A DNA stretch of 43,460 nt from Sedimentisphaerales bacterium (GCA_016933295.1 JAFGBG010000149.1:1-43460); one strand, 5' to 3'. Positions 29,649 through 40,277 are shown, counted from the stretch's first letter. Numbers and translations: made by a program. The notes: a model not told the origin generated them from the sequence alone.

Positions 29649-32600
29649 ATGGCGCAAAGCAAAACTCATAAATCGAAATTCGTAAATACGATTCGCTGGC
29701 TTGTCTCTTTATTGATTTTAGCCGTGTTGTTGTGGTTTCTGTACATTTATGCCGTCAGGGCTTTGTGTCATATCGCGTTGGGGCAGATTGCAGAGCTGAC
29801 TAATACGAAGATAAGTGTCGATTCGGTTGATTTCCACACCGACGGCTCGGTTTATATAGAAAATCTCGTAATACGTCCCCGCAAGAGCCAAAATGATTTC
29901 GCCGCTATTCTCGAGGCCGATAAGGTCCATGCGCGTTTTAGTCCCGGCAGTATTTTGCTGCTGCGTCCGAGGCTTCAGGTTATAGATATTAACGATTTTG
30001 TTTTTAACGCCCAGTACGATCTGGACACGGGCCGCTCTAATTTATCCGAGCTTGAAATCAAACCTCCGGAGCACAGCTTCAGCAAGATGCCCGGCATCCA
30101 CCTTAACAGAGGCAGGCTTTTGTACAGCAAAATTTCTCAGGGGCGGCAGGAAGTTTCCGCCTCGATGCCTGTTCATGCGAACTTCGGGCCGGATGAAGAG
30201 TCACAACAGGGTTACGTCTTCGATATAACGACTGCAACAATGGCGTCCGGTTTCGGTCAAAGCCGTTTGACCGGAAAGTGGAAGCGGGGGCTTGTTACTT
30301 TTACGGGCGGAATTTCGTCCATGGATGTCCCTGAGCTTGAAATGGCATGGATTATAGATGTGTTGGCGGCACAGTTGAAATATGATCCGAACGACAATTT
30401 TTCTTTGGAGCTAAGGATAAAAGACCTGCAGTCGAAACGCAGCGAGTCACTGAGCAAGCTCGCTACGGCGGGGCCTCCGTTCCTGGAAAAATCCGATATT
30501 TTTACGGCCTTGCAGCTTTTTTTCGACCGTTATCAGCCTAAAGGTAATATCAATGTCGATATCGATGTTACCGGAAATCTGAACAGGCTTAATGAGAGTA
30601 CTTTAACCGGGAGGGTTGATTGTAAGAATGTTGCATTTGTTTTTTCTGATTTCAAATACGCGATTGAAAATCTGACCGGACAGATAGATTTCACCAGGGA
30701 GGGTGTGACATTCAGCGATCTCGCCGGCAGGCACGGCGATGTGAATCTTATTTTTGACGGTTGGTATCGTGCTTTCGGCCCGGACAGGAGTTATGAGGTT
30801 GGAATTACCGGCGACAGGCTGCCTTTGGATAGTGATTTGTACGACGCACTGAACGAAAAACAGAGAGATTTTTGGGATTTGTTTTCGCCGGTTGGTTATA
30901 TATCGGTGGATTTGAAGTTGAGCCGATCTTCAGGGATGGACAGACGTGTTAGCCTGGAAACGGGATTAGACGGAGTAGATGCCGTGTATCGGAATTTTCC
31001 GTATCCGTTGAAAAACCTGTCGGGAAAGATGTTGTTTGACCGGGACGGCATAAAATTTTCAGATGTAATTTCACAGGAGGATGAACGGAAAATAATTTTG
31101 AACGGACGGATAAAAACCGCCGGGAGCAATATGCTGTCGTACGATATTCTGGTCGATGTCGGTCATATCCCCCTTGATTCTGTTTTGGAAGATGTTTTGC
31201 CGGAAAATCAGAAAAGATTTTATCAGAAATATAATCCCTCCGGTTTCGCCGACGGCTGGATAAAAGTTCTTGCACAGGACGGACAGCCTGTCGATTTCAT
31301 CGCGAATTTGTCTTTTTCGGAAGCTTCGTTGAATTTGGACAAACTTGCGGCTGACGTAACCGACATATCGGCGAGGGCCGTATTTACCCCGGACTCGATA
31401 GATGTTAAAGAATTTGCCGGCATGTATGGTGAAAGCCCCGTTCGTATGATGGGGCATTTTCAACCTGTCCGGGACATGCAGGTATTGTATGTCATGGCAT
31501 TAAGTCTTGAGCAGATACAGTTCAACGAGGATTTGCTTGGACTTTTGCCCGAGTCGCTGAAAAAAGTGGTCTCCGAGTTAAAGCCCGCCGGCAATGTGGA
31601 TATTGTTGCCGAGCTGAATAAATTAAATGTAATCGAATCACCGGAATACAGGGTGACTGTGCATTGTCTCGATAACAGTATTAATTTGCCGGATTTTCCG
31701 AATCCGCTGAGAAATATTACAGGGGGCCTGGTAATAGATTCGGACGGCGTGGAATTCGATGATGTTCTGCTGTCAATATGTGATATCGACCCGGCGGCGG
31801 AAATCATTGCCGCAGTAAACCTGGATGGTGAAATGTATTTGGATGACGGCGTATTGTCCGGGGCTTCTCTTCGGTTTACCGCCGACGATATATCCTTCGA
31901 TGAAAGACTCAAGCAGATTATACCTCATGCCGGCGATCTTTGTGATAAACTTTTGCCTGTGGGAAGTTTTGCTTTGGATTTTAACGATGTTCGTATTCGA
32001 TTCGGGGAAAACGGGCAAAAGTTTGTGGATTTTGCCGGTGAAATTATTCTCGATGATTGCGGATTGAATGTATCCGGCGCCGATATCGAATTGGATTTGA
32101 AATTGAAAACGCAGGGTATGTACCAGACCGAGGGCGGTTTATGCCGGTGCCGGGCTTCTATAGACGGGGGGCGAATCAGAATTCAGGAAAAAACATTGAC
32201 CGACATGGAAGCGAATATTTTTTATGACCCGAACCAGCGGAAATGGTTTACGGAGAAATTTATTTCCGATTGCTACGGTGGTAAAACGACCGGCAAATTC
32301 GAGTTGGTACTGTCGGACGATGCATGTATGGAACATGTGCTTCAGATTGCTTTTGACAATGTTGATTTGAAGCAGTATCTCGCAGATGCCAATCTTGCAT
32401 GTGCAGGTGACAACAACTATAGCAGCGGCAAAATGAGCGGATCGCTGAGTATAAACACACGTGTTACCGGTGAGTCGTCCCGTATAGGCTCGTTGAGACT
32501 TACTATAAAAGATATGCAGGTCGGGAAACTTTCTCCGATAGGAAAGCTTTTGCAGGTCCTGAACCTTACCGAGCCGAAGGATTACGCTTTCGACCGGATG

Positions 32601-32918
32601 TTTGTCGATTCCTATATTAAGGATAACCGCCTTTTTGTAGAGAAGCTCGATTTGTCCGGCAAGGGTATCGCATTTTACGGTTCCGGGTGGATGGATTTGG
32701 TAAACCGTAATATAAATCTGGCTCTGACGGCGAGAGGACGTCGGCTTGCCACGGACGACCCTTCAATTTTGCAGTCTCTTACAGAAGGGCTTGGCCAGGC
32801 GGTCGTTCGTATAGATATCACGGGTAATTTCGACAATCCCGTGGTAACTACTAAGACCCTGCCTGTTCTCGAAGAAACCCTTCAGATTCTCGGAACAAGG
32901 TCAAAAGCATCCGATTGA
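29649..32918 (+). CDS. Large AsmA/YhdP/TamB-like protein with internal ~115-aa repeats
   Basis: N-terminal TM; AsmA-like C-terminus (GKMSGSLSINTRVTGESS...IGKLLQVLNLTEP...DRMFVDSYIKDNRLFVEKLDLSGKGIAFYGSGWMDLVNRNINLALTA). Start at 29634 or 29649. Confidence 0.8.
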   Translation: MAQSKTHKSKFVNTIRWLVSLLILAVLLWFLYIYAVRALCHIALGQIAELTNTKISVDSVDFHTDGSVYIENLVIRPRKSQNDFAAILEADKVHARFSPGSILLLRPRLQVIDINDFVFNAQYDLDTGRSNLSELEIKPPEHSFSKMPGIHLNRGRLLYSKISQGRQEVSASMPVHANFGPDEESQQGYVFDITTATMASGFGQSRLTGKWKRGLVTFTGGISSMDVPELEMAWIIDVLAAQLKYDPNDNFSLELRIKDLQSKRSESLSKLATAGPPFLEKSDIFTALQLFFDRYQPKGNINVDIDVTGNLNRLNESTLTGRVDCKNVAFVFSDFKYAIENLTGQIDFTREGVTFSDLAGRHGDVNLIFDGWYRAFGPDRSYEVGITGDRLPLDSDLYDALNEKQRDFWDLFSPVGYISVDLKLSRSSGMDRRVSLETGLDGVDAVYRNFPYPLKNLSGKMLFDRDGIKFSDVISQEDERKIILNGRIKTAGSNMLSYDILVDVGHIPLDSVLEDVLPENQKRFYQKYNPSGFADGWIKVLAQDGQPVDFIANLSFSEASLNLDKLAADVTDISARAVFTPDSIDVKEFAGMYGESPVRMMGHFQPVRDMQVLYVMALSLEQIQFNEDLLGLLPESLKKVVSELKPAGNVDIVAELNKLNVIESPEYRVTVHCLDNSINLPDFPNPLRNITGGLVIDSDGVEFDDVLLSICDIDPAAEIIAAVNLDGEMYLDDGVLSGASLRFTADDISFDERLKQIIPHAGDLCDKLLPVGSFALDFNDVRIRFGENGQKFVDFAGEIILDDCGLNVSGADIELDLKLKTQGMYQTEGGLCRCRASIDGGRIRIQEKTLTDMEANIFYDPNQRKWFTEKFISDCYGGKTTGKFELVLSDDACMEHVLQIAFDNVDLKQYLADANLACAGDNNYSSGKMSGSLSINTRVTGESSRIGSLRLTIKDMQVGKLSPIGKLLQVLNLTEPKDYAFDRMFVDSYIKDNRLFVEKLDLSGKGIAFYGSGWMDLVNRNINLALTARGRRLATDDPSILQSLTEGLGQAVVRIDITGNFDNPVVTTKTLPVLEETLQILGTRSKASD

Positions 32919-33122
32919 GATTAATATGCAAATCAGATTTTTGTGTTTTGTCTTTTTACTTGTTATATTTTAAATGTTTTAGAGAAGTGGGGAGAGGTTG
33001 TACCTGTTTGTAAAATTGCATTCCAGCTCGGACCGGAAAAATGGCAGCCCAATTCTGAGAAGAAACGACGTATTTCATTAGACCATAATTTGTTTGCCAT
33101 CTTGAATCAAGGGGAGGCAAAT

Positions 33123-33287
33123 ATGAGTATTAAACAAACAAAAAGCCATATAAAAGACCTGAAAAAGGAGCTTAAAACCGTGAATCAGGCGAACGATTTG
33201 CGGCTTCTCAAGCTGTTTGTATTGATGATTTTGCTTGCGGCAGTGGCGGCTTTGATTCACGGAAGAATAAACTTTTTCATGTTATAG
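33123..33287 (+). CDS. Small single-TM protein (54 aa)
   Basis: MSIKQTKSHIKDLKKELKTVNQANDLRLLKLFVLMILLAAVAALIHGRINFFML; RBS GGGGAGG upstream of ATG. Confidence 0.5.
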   Translation: MSIKQTKSHIKDLKKELKTVNQANDLRLLKLFVLMILLAAVAALIHGRINFFML

Positions 33288-33422
33288 CACAGAGTTGGTG
33301 CGTTGTTTTGGTCTGTCGGTTTTCTAAAGCTGATTTGTCTTTATGAGCGGCAACTGTTTCTGCATGAAGGCTTGCTCGTAAGGCTTATTAGGCCCGACGT
33401 AGAGTCTTTGCATGCGCTGTGG

Positions 33423-33788
33423 TTAGCCGTCAAGGATTTCTTCATCGGCCTGACGCCAGGCCGGATCGACGATACATAAGAATTCCAGTTCGGAGCTGCC
33501 TGTGTTCTCAATGAATTGCACTGCATTCGGTGGGATGTAAACCGCGCATTGAGGACCGACTTCGAATGATTTGTTATCGATATGCATGAGGCCCTGTCCG
33601 GAAAGGATATAATATACCTCGCTCGTTTGAAGCCGGTGCGGCCTGGTTTTCCGGCCGACGGTGATTTTTGCGTGAGCGAGGCTGTAGCGAATCTTTGCAT
33701 CCATTTTGTCCGGATGTAACAGCTCGCGGAGAGTCGAATCATCACCGGCGGTGAATTCCCGGCAGTCTTTCAGATATTTGACAAACAT
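33423..33788 (-). CDS. Cupin domain protein
   Basis: PHRLQTSEVYYILSGQGLMHIDN...VYIPPNAVQFIENTGSSELEFLCIVDPAW cupin motifs. Confidence 0.88.
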   Translation of the reverse strand: MFVKYLKDCREFTAGDDSTLRELLHPDKMDAKIRYSLAHAKITVGRKTRPHRLQTSEVYYILSGQGLMHIDNKSFEVGPQCAVYIPPNAVQFIENTGSSELEFLCIVDPAWRQADEEILDG

Positions 33789-33793
33789 AATTA

Positions 33794-35107
33794 TTATTCC
33801 AGGAGAATAGAGCTTTCTCTAAAGAAGGTTCCTGCCACACAGGCGGTTAGAAGACAGGCTAAAGTCGCCGCTATAAGTGCGCGGATTGCGACCGAACCGA
33901 TGTTCCGGGCTTTCGCCGGCGCCAGAGCGCAGATACCGCCGACAAAAATCGCCATCGAGGCAAAATGAGCGAATCCGCATAACGCATAAGTTGTAATCAC
34001 GGCCGAACGTTCGTGCTGCAAGAGCTTCTGCTCTAAAGCCGTGGCCAGGTCCTTGTAAGAAACGACCTCGGTGACGATAAGACGCTCTCCGATTATTTTT
34101 GAAACTACTCCGGCATCCGACGGCGGGACGCCGAGGATCAATGTAATCGGGTAGAAAAGATAGCCGCAAATCGCTTTTAACGACCACTGGCCTTCGATTC
34201 CGAGGAGGGGATTTATTTTCGCCCCCAGTGCCCACAACACCAAATCCACAAGCGCCACCAGGCCTAAAACGGCAATAAGCAGCGCGGCAATTCCGACAAT
34301 CATTTTTACGCCGGAATTCGCTCCGTTTATAATCGCTTCAAAAAGGCTCTTTTCCCTTTCGTAAAACGGATTGACCTGCACGCCCAATGTTTCAGGTTTT
34401 TCGCCTTCCGGCAGAAGAATTTTTGACATAACAAGCGCCGCCGGAGCAGACAGCAGGGATGCCGAGACTAAATGTCCGGCGATTGTTGGAAATACACTCT
34501 GGAGGCTAAGAACATACAAAGCCAGAACGCTGGATGCGATTGTAGCCATTCCCGCGGTCAAAATAGTGCAGACTTCGGAGCGTGTCATCCGGCTGAGATA
34601 CGGTTTGACCGTCAGTGTGGATTCTATCCCGACGAAGATATTGCTGGCGACGACTAACGATTCGGCGCCGGAGATTTTCATTAGTTTTGTAAATATGTAA
34701 GCAAATGCCTTTATGATTCGCTGCATAATTCCACAGAAATATAGAATCGCTATAAGGGCGGAGAAGAAAATGATGGTGGGAAACGACTGAAACGCCAGGA
34801 TGAAACCGACGGATTTTTCGCCGGAATCGTTGACCTGTCCGGGCGGCAACGCGAGCGGGCCGAAAACGAACTTTGTTCCCGCCGATGCGGAATCGAGGAC
34901 TTTGACGACTATCTCGTTGACGATAATAAAGAAATTTTTTCCCGCGGGTATGACGAAAATAAAAAGAGCAATCGCCATTTGCAGCCCGATTCCCCAGAAG
35001 ATGACCCTCCAGTTCATATTCTTTCTGTCCGCCGAGAGAATCCAGGCTATGCCTAATAAAATAAATATTCCCGAGAAGCTGACAAGATTATATATATCCA
35101 TAAACAC
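33794..35107 (-). CDS. Concentrative nucleoside transporter (CNT/NupC family)
   Basis: Multi-TM; GAESLVVASNIFVGIESTLTVKPYLSRMTRSEVCTILTAGMATIASSVLALYV; YALCGFAHFASMAIFVGGICALAP. Confidence 0.92.
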   Translation of the reverse strand: MFMDIYNLVSFSGIFILLGIAWILSADRKNMNWRVIFWGIGLQMAIALFIFVIPAGKNFFIIVNEIVVKVLDSASAGTKFVFGPLALPPGQVNDSGEKSVGFILAFQSFPTIIFFSALIAILYFCGIMQRIIKAFAYIFTKLMKISGAESLVVASNIFVGIESTLTVKPYLSRMTRSEVCTILTAGMATIASSVLALYVLSLQSVFPTIAGHLVSASLLSAPAALVMSKILLPEGEKPETLGVQVNPFYEREKSLFEAIINGANSGVKMIVGIAALLIAVLGLVALVDLVLWALGAKINPLLGIEGQWSLKAICGYLFYPITLILGVPPSDAGVVSKIIGERLIVTEVVSYKDLATALEQKLLQHERSAVITTYALCGFAHFASMAIFVGGICALAPAKARNIGSVAIRALIAATLACLLTACVAGTFFRESSILLE

Positions 35108-35344
35108 CGGCCCTAACGTATCCTTAAGATTCCCGGAGACTTTCAGGAATTTCGTATTGCTAATACATTAGACAAAATTGTTCAATCCGTCAACTACGAA
35201 GCTATTCGGCGGATTTTGATTTCATTAATTGTAATGCGGCGATTTTTTCTATTGAAACGGCGGAAATTCATCGTCTCTGAAATGTCTCGCAATGCAGGTA
35301 AAAAACTGTTATAATCCTGCGTTTGGTTAAACGAAGGGAATATT

Positions 35345-35971
35345 TTGAAAGAGAAATTATCGGGCAGGTTTATCGTTCTTGATGGGCCGGACGGCTGCGG
35401 CAAAAGTACGCAGGCCGAGCTTTTGGTCAATTGGCTCTCTGAGCGGGGCGTTACTACGAGCCGCTTCCGCGACCCGGGCGATACCGATATCGGCGAAAAA
35501 ATAAGGGAAATTTTGCTGAATCCCGAACATCTTTCAATGAGCACTCAAACGGAAGTGTTGCTTTATATGGCGGCAAGGGCACAGCTTTGGATTGAAAAAA
35601 TCGCTCCGGCACTGCAAAAGGGACACTGTGTCGTTCTCGATCGCTGGCTCTCGAGCACGTGCGCCTATCAGGGCTGGGCGGGGCGATTCGGAATGGACAA
35701 GGTTATCGATATTGCCACAGATTGCCTTGAGCGAATCTGGCCCGATGTGACGATTATTCTGGATGTGGATCTGAAAACCGCTCAGCAGCGATTGAATCGG
35801 CAGTTGGACAGGATGGAATCAAAGTCGGACGGCTATCATAAAAAGGTACGCGATGGTTTTTTGAAATTGGCCGGGCAGCGAGAGGATTTTTATATCGTTG
35901 ATGCCGGCAGGAAACCTGAGACGGTTCATCAGGATATTTTGCAGCTTATCTCGGAAGTGAGTTTTAAATAA
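35345..35971 (+). CDS. tmk: Thymidylate kinase
   Basis: FIVLDGPDGCGKSTQAELL P-loop; VVLDRWLSSTCAYQG; TTG start with AAGGGA upstream. Confidence 0.9.
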   Translation: MKEKLSGRFIVLDGPDGCGKSTQAELLVNWLSERGVTTSRFRDPGDTDIGEKIREILLNPEHLSMSTQTEVLLYMAARAQLWIEKIAPALQKGHCVVLDRWLSSTCAYQGWAGRFGMDKVIDIATDCLERIWPDVTIILDVDLKTAQQRLNRQLDRMESKSDGYHKKVRDGFLKLAGQREDFYIVDAGRKPETVHQDILQLISEVSFK

Positions 35972-37102
35972 ATGTCATTCGAAGATATTTTCTGTCAGGA
36001 TAAAGCAATCGACCTTTTGCAAAGGGCGTTTATCGGCGGCAAAACCGCTCACGCCTACATTTTTGCCGGACCAGAAGGTATCGGTAAATTCAAAACGGCG
36101 CGCGAATGGGCCAGGCTGCTTCTTTGCCATGAGCCTTTTATAGAAAATGATTTTGCCGAGAGCTGCGGCGAGTGCCGGTCGTGCCGGCTCTTTGATACCG
36201 GCTCGCATCCGGACTTCAACCATATCTACAAGGAATTGCGTGAATACACCAAAGACGGAAAAGGAAAAGCCCCGCCTGTGGATTTGCCGATAGATGTCGT
36301 TCGTGAGTTTTTAGTTGAAAAGGTATCGAGCAGGCCGAGCGTCTCGCAAAGAAAAATATTTATCGTCGGCGAGGCCGAAAAGCTCAATGTTCACTCGCAG
36401 AACTGTCTTTTAAAGGTTTTGGAAGAACCGCCGCTGTATTGTTGCATTGTTCTGCTCTGTACAAGGTTGGATGATCTTTTGCCGACCACGAAATCGCGGT
36501 CTCAGATAATCCGTTTCGGGCCGATAAGCGTCGATAGAATCGTCGAAACTCTCAGCGAGATGGGGCTTGACGAAAGCCGTGCCGGATATTTCTCACGTCT
36601 TGCGGACGGAAGCATCGGCAGGGCGTGTCGATGGGCAGAGCTGGAGTTGTCGGATGCGAACCTTTACCAAACCAAGAAAGAGCTTGTGAGTATGCTGGCC
36701 GGATACGAATACGGCGAGGTTCTGTTTTTAGCCGATGAGCTTTTGAGTAAGGGCAAAAAAATCGCCGCAGTCTGGGCCGACCTTGACAAGACAACAAGCA
36801 AAACGGATATATCCCGGCGAGCGTTGAAGACTCTCGTACAGGTAGTCATATCGGCGTTTCAGGATGCAATGAAGCTGAATTTAATCCCGGCGGATGAAAT
36901 AGTGAATTTCGACCAGAATAAGCAGATAGAAAAGCTCTCGCGGCGGTTCGATACCGAACAATGCGCGGAAAAAGTGGCCTACTGCTATCAAATGCTTAAC
37001 TGGATCGATTCCAGCGTTAACGAGCGGCTTATTTTCGAACATCTGTTGTTATCCCTGGCGGATTCTGATACAATGGTGGCTGATAATGCTGTTAACTTAT
37101 AG
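35972..37102 (+). CDS. holB: DNA polymerase III subunit delta'
   Basis: HAYIFAGPEGIGKFKTA; CGECRSC zinc site; NCLLKVLEEPP; starts directly after the tmk stop. Confidence 0.9.
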   Translation: MSFEDIFCQDKAIDLLQRAFIGGKTAHAYIFAGPEGIGKFKTAREWARLLLCHEPFIENDFAESCGECRSCRLFDTGSHPDFNHIYKELREYTKDGKGKAPPVDLPIDVVREFLVEKVSSRPSVSQRKIFIVGEAEKLNVHSQNCLLKVLEEPPLYCCIVLLCTRLDDLLPTTKSRSQIIRFGPISVDRIVETLSEMGLDESRAGYFSRLADGSIGRACRWAELELSDANLYQTKKELVSMLAGYEYGEVLFLADELLSKGKKIAAVWADLDKTTSKTDISRRALKTLVQVVISAFQDAMKLNLIPADEIVNFDQNKQIEKLSRRFDTEQCAEKVAYCYQMLNWIDSSVNERLIFEHLLLSLADSDTMVADNAVNL

Positions 37103-37125
37103 GATATGTATTCAGGATTTTTTAA

Positions 37126-38115
37126 ATGTCGAATTCCTCTGAAACAAAGCAAAAACAGCTAAAGAACGTCAAATATATGCTGGTTCGTTACGGCAGGATG
37201 AATTCTTTGGCTTTTTTCGAGCATCATGAGACCGAGATACCGAAATTGTGCTCTCGCGTCGTTATAAAGACCGAGAGAGGTCTCGAATTGGGTTATATCG
37301 TCGGACAGTTGAACTCTTACAGGGGCGGGCAGTTCAAATTAAAGGAAAGCCAGATTAAGGAATATTTCGACAATAGCGGGATTGATTTCTGTCCGTCTTA
37401 TGCCGGCAAATTTGTCCGCTACGCAACAGCCGATGATATAAGCGAAGAAAGGCATCTGCGAAAGATAGTGCAGGAAGAAATAGATTGCTGCAGGCGTATC
37501 GTAAAAGAGATGAATCTGCCGATGAAGATAGTGGACGCCGAGCATGTATTCGGCGGAGAACGCATTATCTTTTATTTTATGTCCGACGGGCGGGTGGATT
37601 TTAGGGATCTTGTGAAAAGGATTGCGCAGGAATATCAGACAAGAATCGAAATGCGCCAGATCGGCTCGCGCGACGAGGCAAAGCTGCTTGGTGACGTCGA
37701 AAGCTGTGGGCAGCAATGTTGTTGCCAGCGGTTTCTGAAGCTCCTAAAGCCGGTGAATATGCGGATGGCGAAAATGCAGAAGGCCACGCTCGATCCGGCG
37801 AAAATATCCGGATATTGCGGCAGGCTTAAATGCTGCCTGCGGTACGAAGACGAAACATACAACGAGCTGAAAAGACGGTTGCCGAAAAAGAATACTAAAG
37901 TAAAAACAGCCCAGGGCCAGGGAAAAGTTGTGGATTCGCAGATTTTGACGCAGCTTGTTGTAGTCGAGTACGAAAACGGTGACAAAGAGGCTGTTGACGT
38001 CGAAGAGATTGAAATAATCAGCACATCTTCGCCCAGGCGAAATAAACAGGAAGATGACAGTAAGAACAACAAAAAGAACGACGAGCAAAACGACAAGAAC
38101 GGTGAGAACCAGTAG
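37126..38115 (+). CDS. ricT: PSP1 domain protein (RicT/YaaT-like)
   Basis: RIEMRQIGSRDEAKLLGDVESCGQQCCCQRFLK and KISGYCGRLKCCLRYE, cysteine-rich PSP1 signature. Confidence 0.92.
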   Translation: MSNSSETKQKQLKNVKYMLVRYGRMNSLAFFEHHETEIPKLCSRVVIKTERGLELGYIVGQLNSYRGGQFKLKESQIKEYFDNSGIDFCPSYAGKFVRYATADDISEERHLRKIVQEEIDCCRRIVKEMNLPMKIVDAEHVFGGERIIFYFMSDGRVDFRDLVKRIAQEYQTRIEMRQIGSRDEAKLLGDVESCGQQCCCQRFLKLLKPVNMRMAKMQKATLDPAKISGYCGRLKCCLRYEDETYNELKRRLPKKNTKVKTAQGQGKVVDSQILTQLVVVEYENGDKEAVDVEEIEIISTSSPRRNKQEDDSKNNKKNDEQNDKNGENQ

Positions 38116-38131
38116 TCTTCAGGGAAGAAAT

Positions 38132-40153
38132 ATGCCACGGAAAATAGTTGTAACCTCGGCTTTGCCTTATGCTAACGGCCCCATACATTTAGGTCATCTC
38201 GTGGAATATCTCCAGACCGATATCTGGGTGCGTTTCCAGAAGTTGTGCGGCAATCAGTGCTTTTATTTCTGCGCAGACGATACTCACGGCACTCCCGTTA
38301 TGATAAGCGCTCGGGCGGCGGGAATTACCCCGCAGGAATTAATTAACAATGTTCATAAGGAGCATAAGGCGGATTTCGACGCTTTTCATATAGAATTCGA
38401 TAATTATTACTCGACCCACTCTCCTGAGAACCGCTATTTCAGCGAGCTTATCTTCAATCGTTTGAATGCCGCCGGTTCCATCGTCAGGCGGGACGTGGAG
38501 CAGGCTTATTGTGAGAGCTGCAAGATGTCACTGCCGGACAGATTCATTCGCGGCACTTGCCCTAAATGCCACGCCGAGCACCAGTACGGCGATTCCTGTG
38601 AGGCTTGCGGCACGACATACCGGCCTTCGGAGCTGATAAATCCGTATTGTGCGACCTGCCGGAGCACGCCGGTTCTGAAAACTTCCGAGCATTATTTCTT
38701 CAGGCTCGGCGATTACGAGCGGCAGCTTAAGGATATGATTGCCGCTGGATATACGCAGGCTTCGGTCGCTAACAAGCTCGACGAATGGTTCAATGCGGGA
38801 CTGAAGGACTGGGATATATCTCGCGACGGGCCGTATTTCGGATTCAATATACCGGGCGAGGAAAACAAATTTTTCTACGTCTGGTTAGATGCGCCGATTG
38901 GTTACATGGCTTCGGCGAAAAATTACTGCGACTCCCACGGGCTCGATTTCGAGCGGCTTTGGCCTCTGAGCAGCGAGCAGGCCGGTGACGGGTACGAGCT
39001 GTATCATTTCATCGGCAAGGATATTATGTATTTCCATGCCCTTTTCTGGCCGGCAATGCTTATAGGCTCCGGCATAAAAGTGGCGAACAAGCTTTTCGTT
39101 CACGGCTTTCTGACCGTAAACGGCGAGAAGATGAGCAAGTCACGCGGCACTTTCATAAAGGCCTCCACATATATAAAACACCTGGATCCGGAGTATCTGC
39201 GATACTACTACGCGAGCAAGCTGTCCGATACCATCGATGACATAGATTTGAAGACCGAGGATTTTATCAATAAAATTAATTCCGATTTGGTGGGTAAATT
39301 AGCGAACCTTGCCTCTCGCTCCGGCAAAATGCTGACAAAAAAGCTCGACTCACAGCTTGGCCGGCTGGACGAGGGCGGACACGAATTGATAAAGATACTT
39401 GTCGCTGCGGCTCAGAAAATCAGCAGTGACTATGAGAGTCTTAAATATGCCTCGGTAATTCGCACGGTTACGGCGCTTGCCGACCAGGCCAACAGGTATG
39501 TCGAGCAGAATCAGCCCTGGGTGACGATTAAGACCGACCCGGAAAAGACGCGGACGGTATTGACCGCCGTAATCAATGCGGTTCGAGTTTTGACAATTTA
39601 TCTAAAAGCCGTTCTTCCGAAATATGCCGAAAGGGTAGAAAAATTCATGAACGTTGAGAATTTGGATTTCTCGTCGCTGGAGACGGTGCTTGAAGATCAC
39701 AGGATAAACGATTTTGAAAGATTAGTAGAAAGAATTGAGCAAGAGCAGGTGAATGCGATGATAGAAGAAAGCAAAGACAGCCAGGGCGGCAAACCGAGTG
39801 CAACTCCATCGGCTGAGCCGCTAAAGCCGGAATGTACGATCGAGGATTTTGCCAAAATCGACCTTCGTATTGCGAAAGTCACAAAAGCCGAAAAGGTCGA
39901 AGGAGCCGACAAGCTGCTGCGGCTGTTTCTGGATGTCGGCGGTATGGAAAAAACCGTTATGGCCGGTATAGCGACCGCGTATAAGCCGGAGGATTTGACG
40001 GGTAAAATCGTCGTTTTGCTTGCCAATCTCAAGCCCCGTCAGATGAAGTTCGGTCTATCCGAAGGTATGATTCTGGCTTCGGGCGAAGGCGGCAAAGATA
40101 TATTCATGCTCACCGCCGATTCCGGCGCCAAGCCCGGACAAACGATTCACTAA
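38132..40153 (+). CDS. metG: Methionine--tRNA ligase with C-terminal tRNA-binding domain
   Basis: TSALPYANGPIHLGHLVEYLQTDIW; four-Cys-pair zinc insert; VNGEKMSKSRGTF; C-terminal Trbp111-like domain. Confidence 0.96.
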   Translation: MPRKIVVTSALPYANGPIHLGHLVEYLQTDIWVRFQKLCGNQCFYFCADDTHGTPVMISARAAGITPQELINNVHKEHKADFDAFHIEFDNYYSTHSPENRYFSELIFNRLNAAGSIVRRDVEQAYCESCKMSLPDRFIRGTCPKCHAEHQYGDSCEACGTTYRPSELINPYCATCRSTPVLKTSEHYFFRLGDYERQLKDMIAAGYTQASVANKLDEWFNAGLKDWDISRDGPYFGFNIPGEENKFFYVWLDAPIGYMASAKNYCDSHGLDFERLWPLSSEQAGDGYELYHFIGKDIMYFHALFWPAMLIGSGIKVANKLFVHGFLTVNGEKMSKSRGTFIKASTYIKHLDPEYLRYYYASKLSDTIDDIDLKTEDFINKINSDLVGKLANLASRSGKMLTKKLDSQLGRLDEGGHELIKILVAAAQKISSDYESLKYASVIRTVTALADQANRYVEQNQPWVTIKTDPEKTRTVLTAVINAVRVLTIYLKAVLPKYAERVEKFMNVENLDFSSLETVLEDHRINDFERLVERIEQEQVNAMIEESKDSQGGKPSATPSAEPLKPECTIEDFAKIDLRIAKVTKAEKVEGADKLLRLFLDVGGMEKTVMAGIATAYKPEDLTGKIVVLLANLKPRQMKFGLSEGMILASGEGGKDIFMLTADSGAKPGQTIH

Positions 40154-40231
40154 ATGAAGGATATCTAAGCCGGATTACCTATTTCGAAAAAGAAGCATTT
40201 TTTCTTGCAAAAATGTTGTGTTTTAGTTAGG

Positions 40232-40253
40232 CTGTATTAGTCAAATAATACAG
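40232..40253. promoter_or_regulatory. Candidate GntR operator CTGTATTA-GTCAAA-TAATACAG
   Basis: Perfect 8-bp inverted repeat, 6-nt spacer, 24 nt upstream of the GntR start. Confidence 0.7.
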
Positions 40254-40277
40254 AAATAAGCGGCGGGCATACACCGT

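Noticed and set aside
33336-33422. In-frame open stretch after the cupin TAA stop (PQRMQRLYVGPNKPYEQAFMQKQLPLIKTNQL), possible readthrough tail
   Set aside because: About 32 codons without a stop is easily chance, and the cupin already ends at a typical position (VDPAWRQADEEIL).
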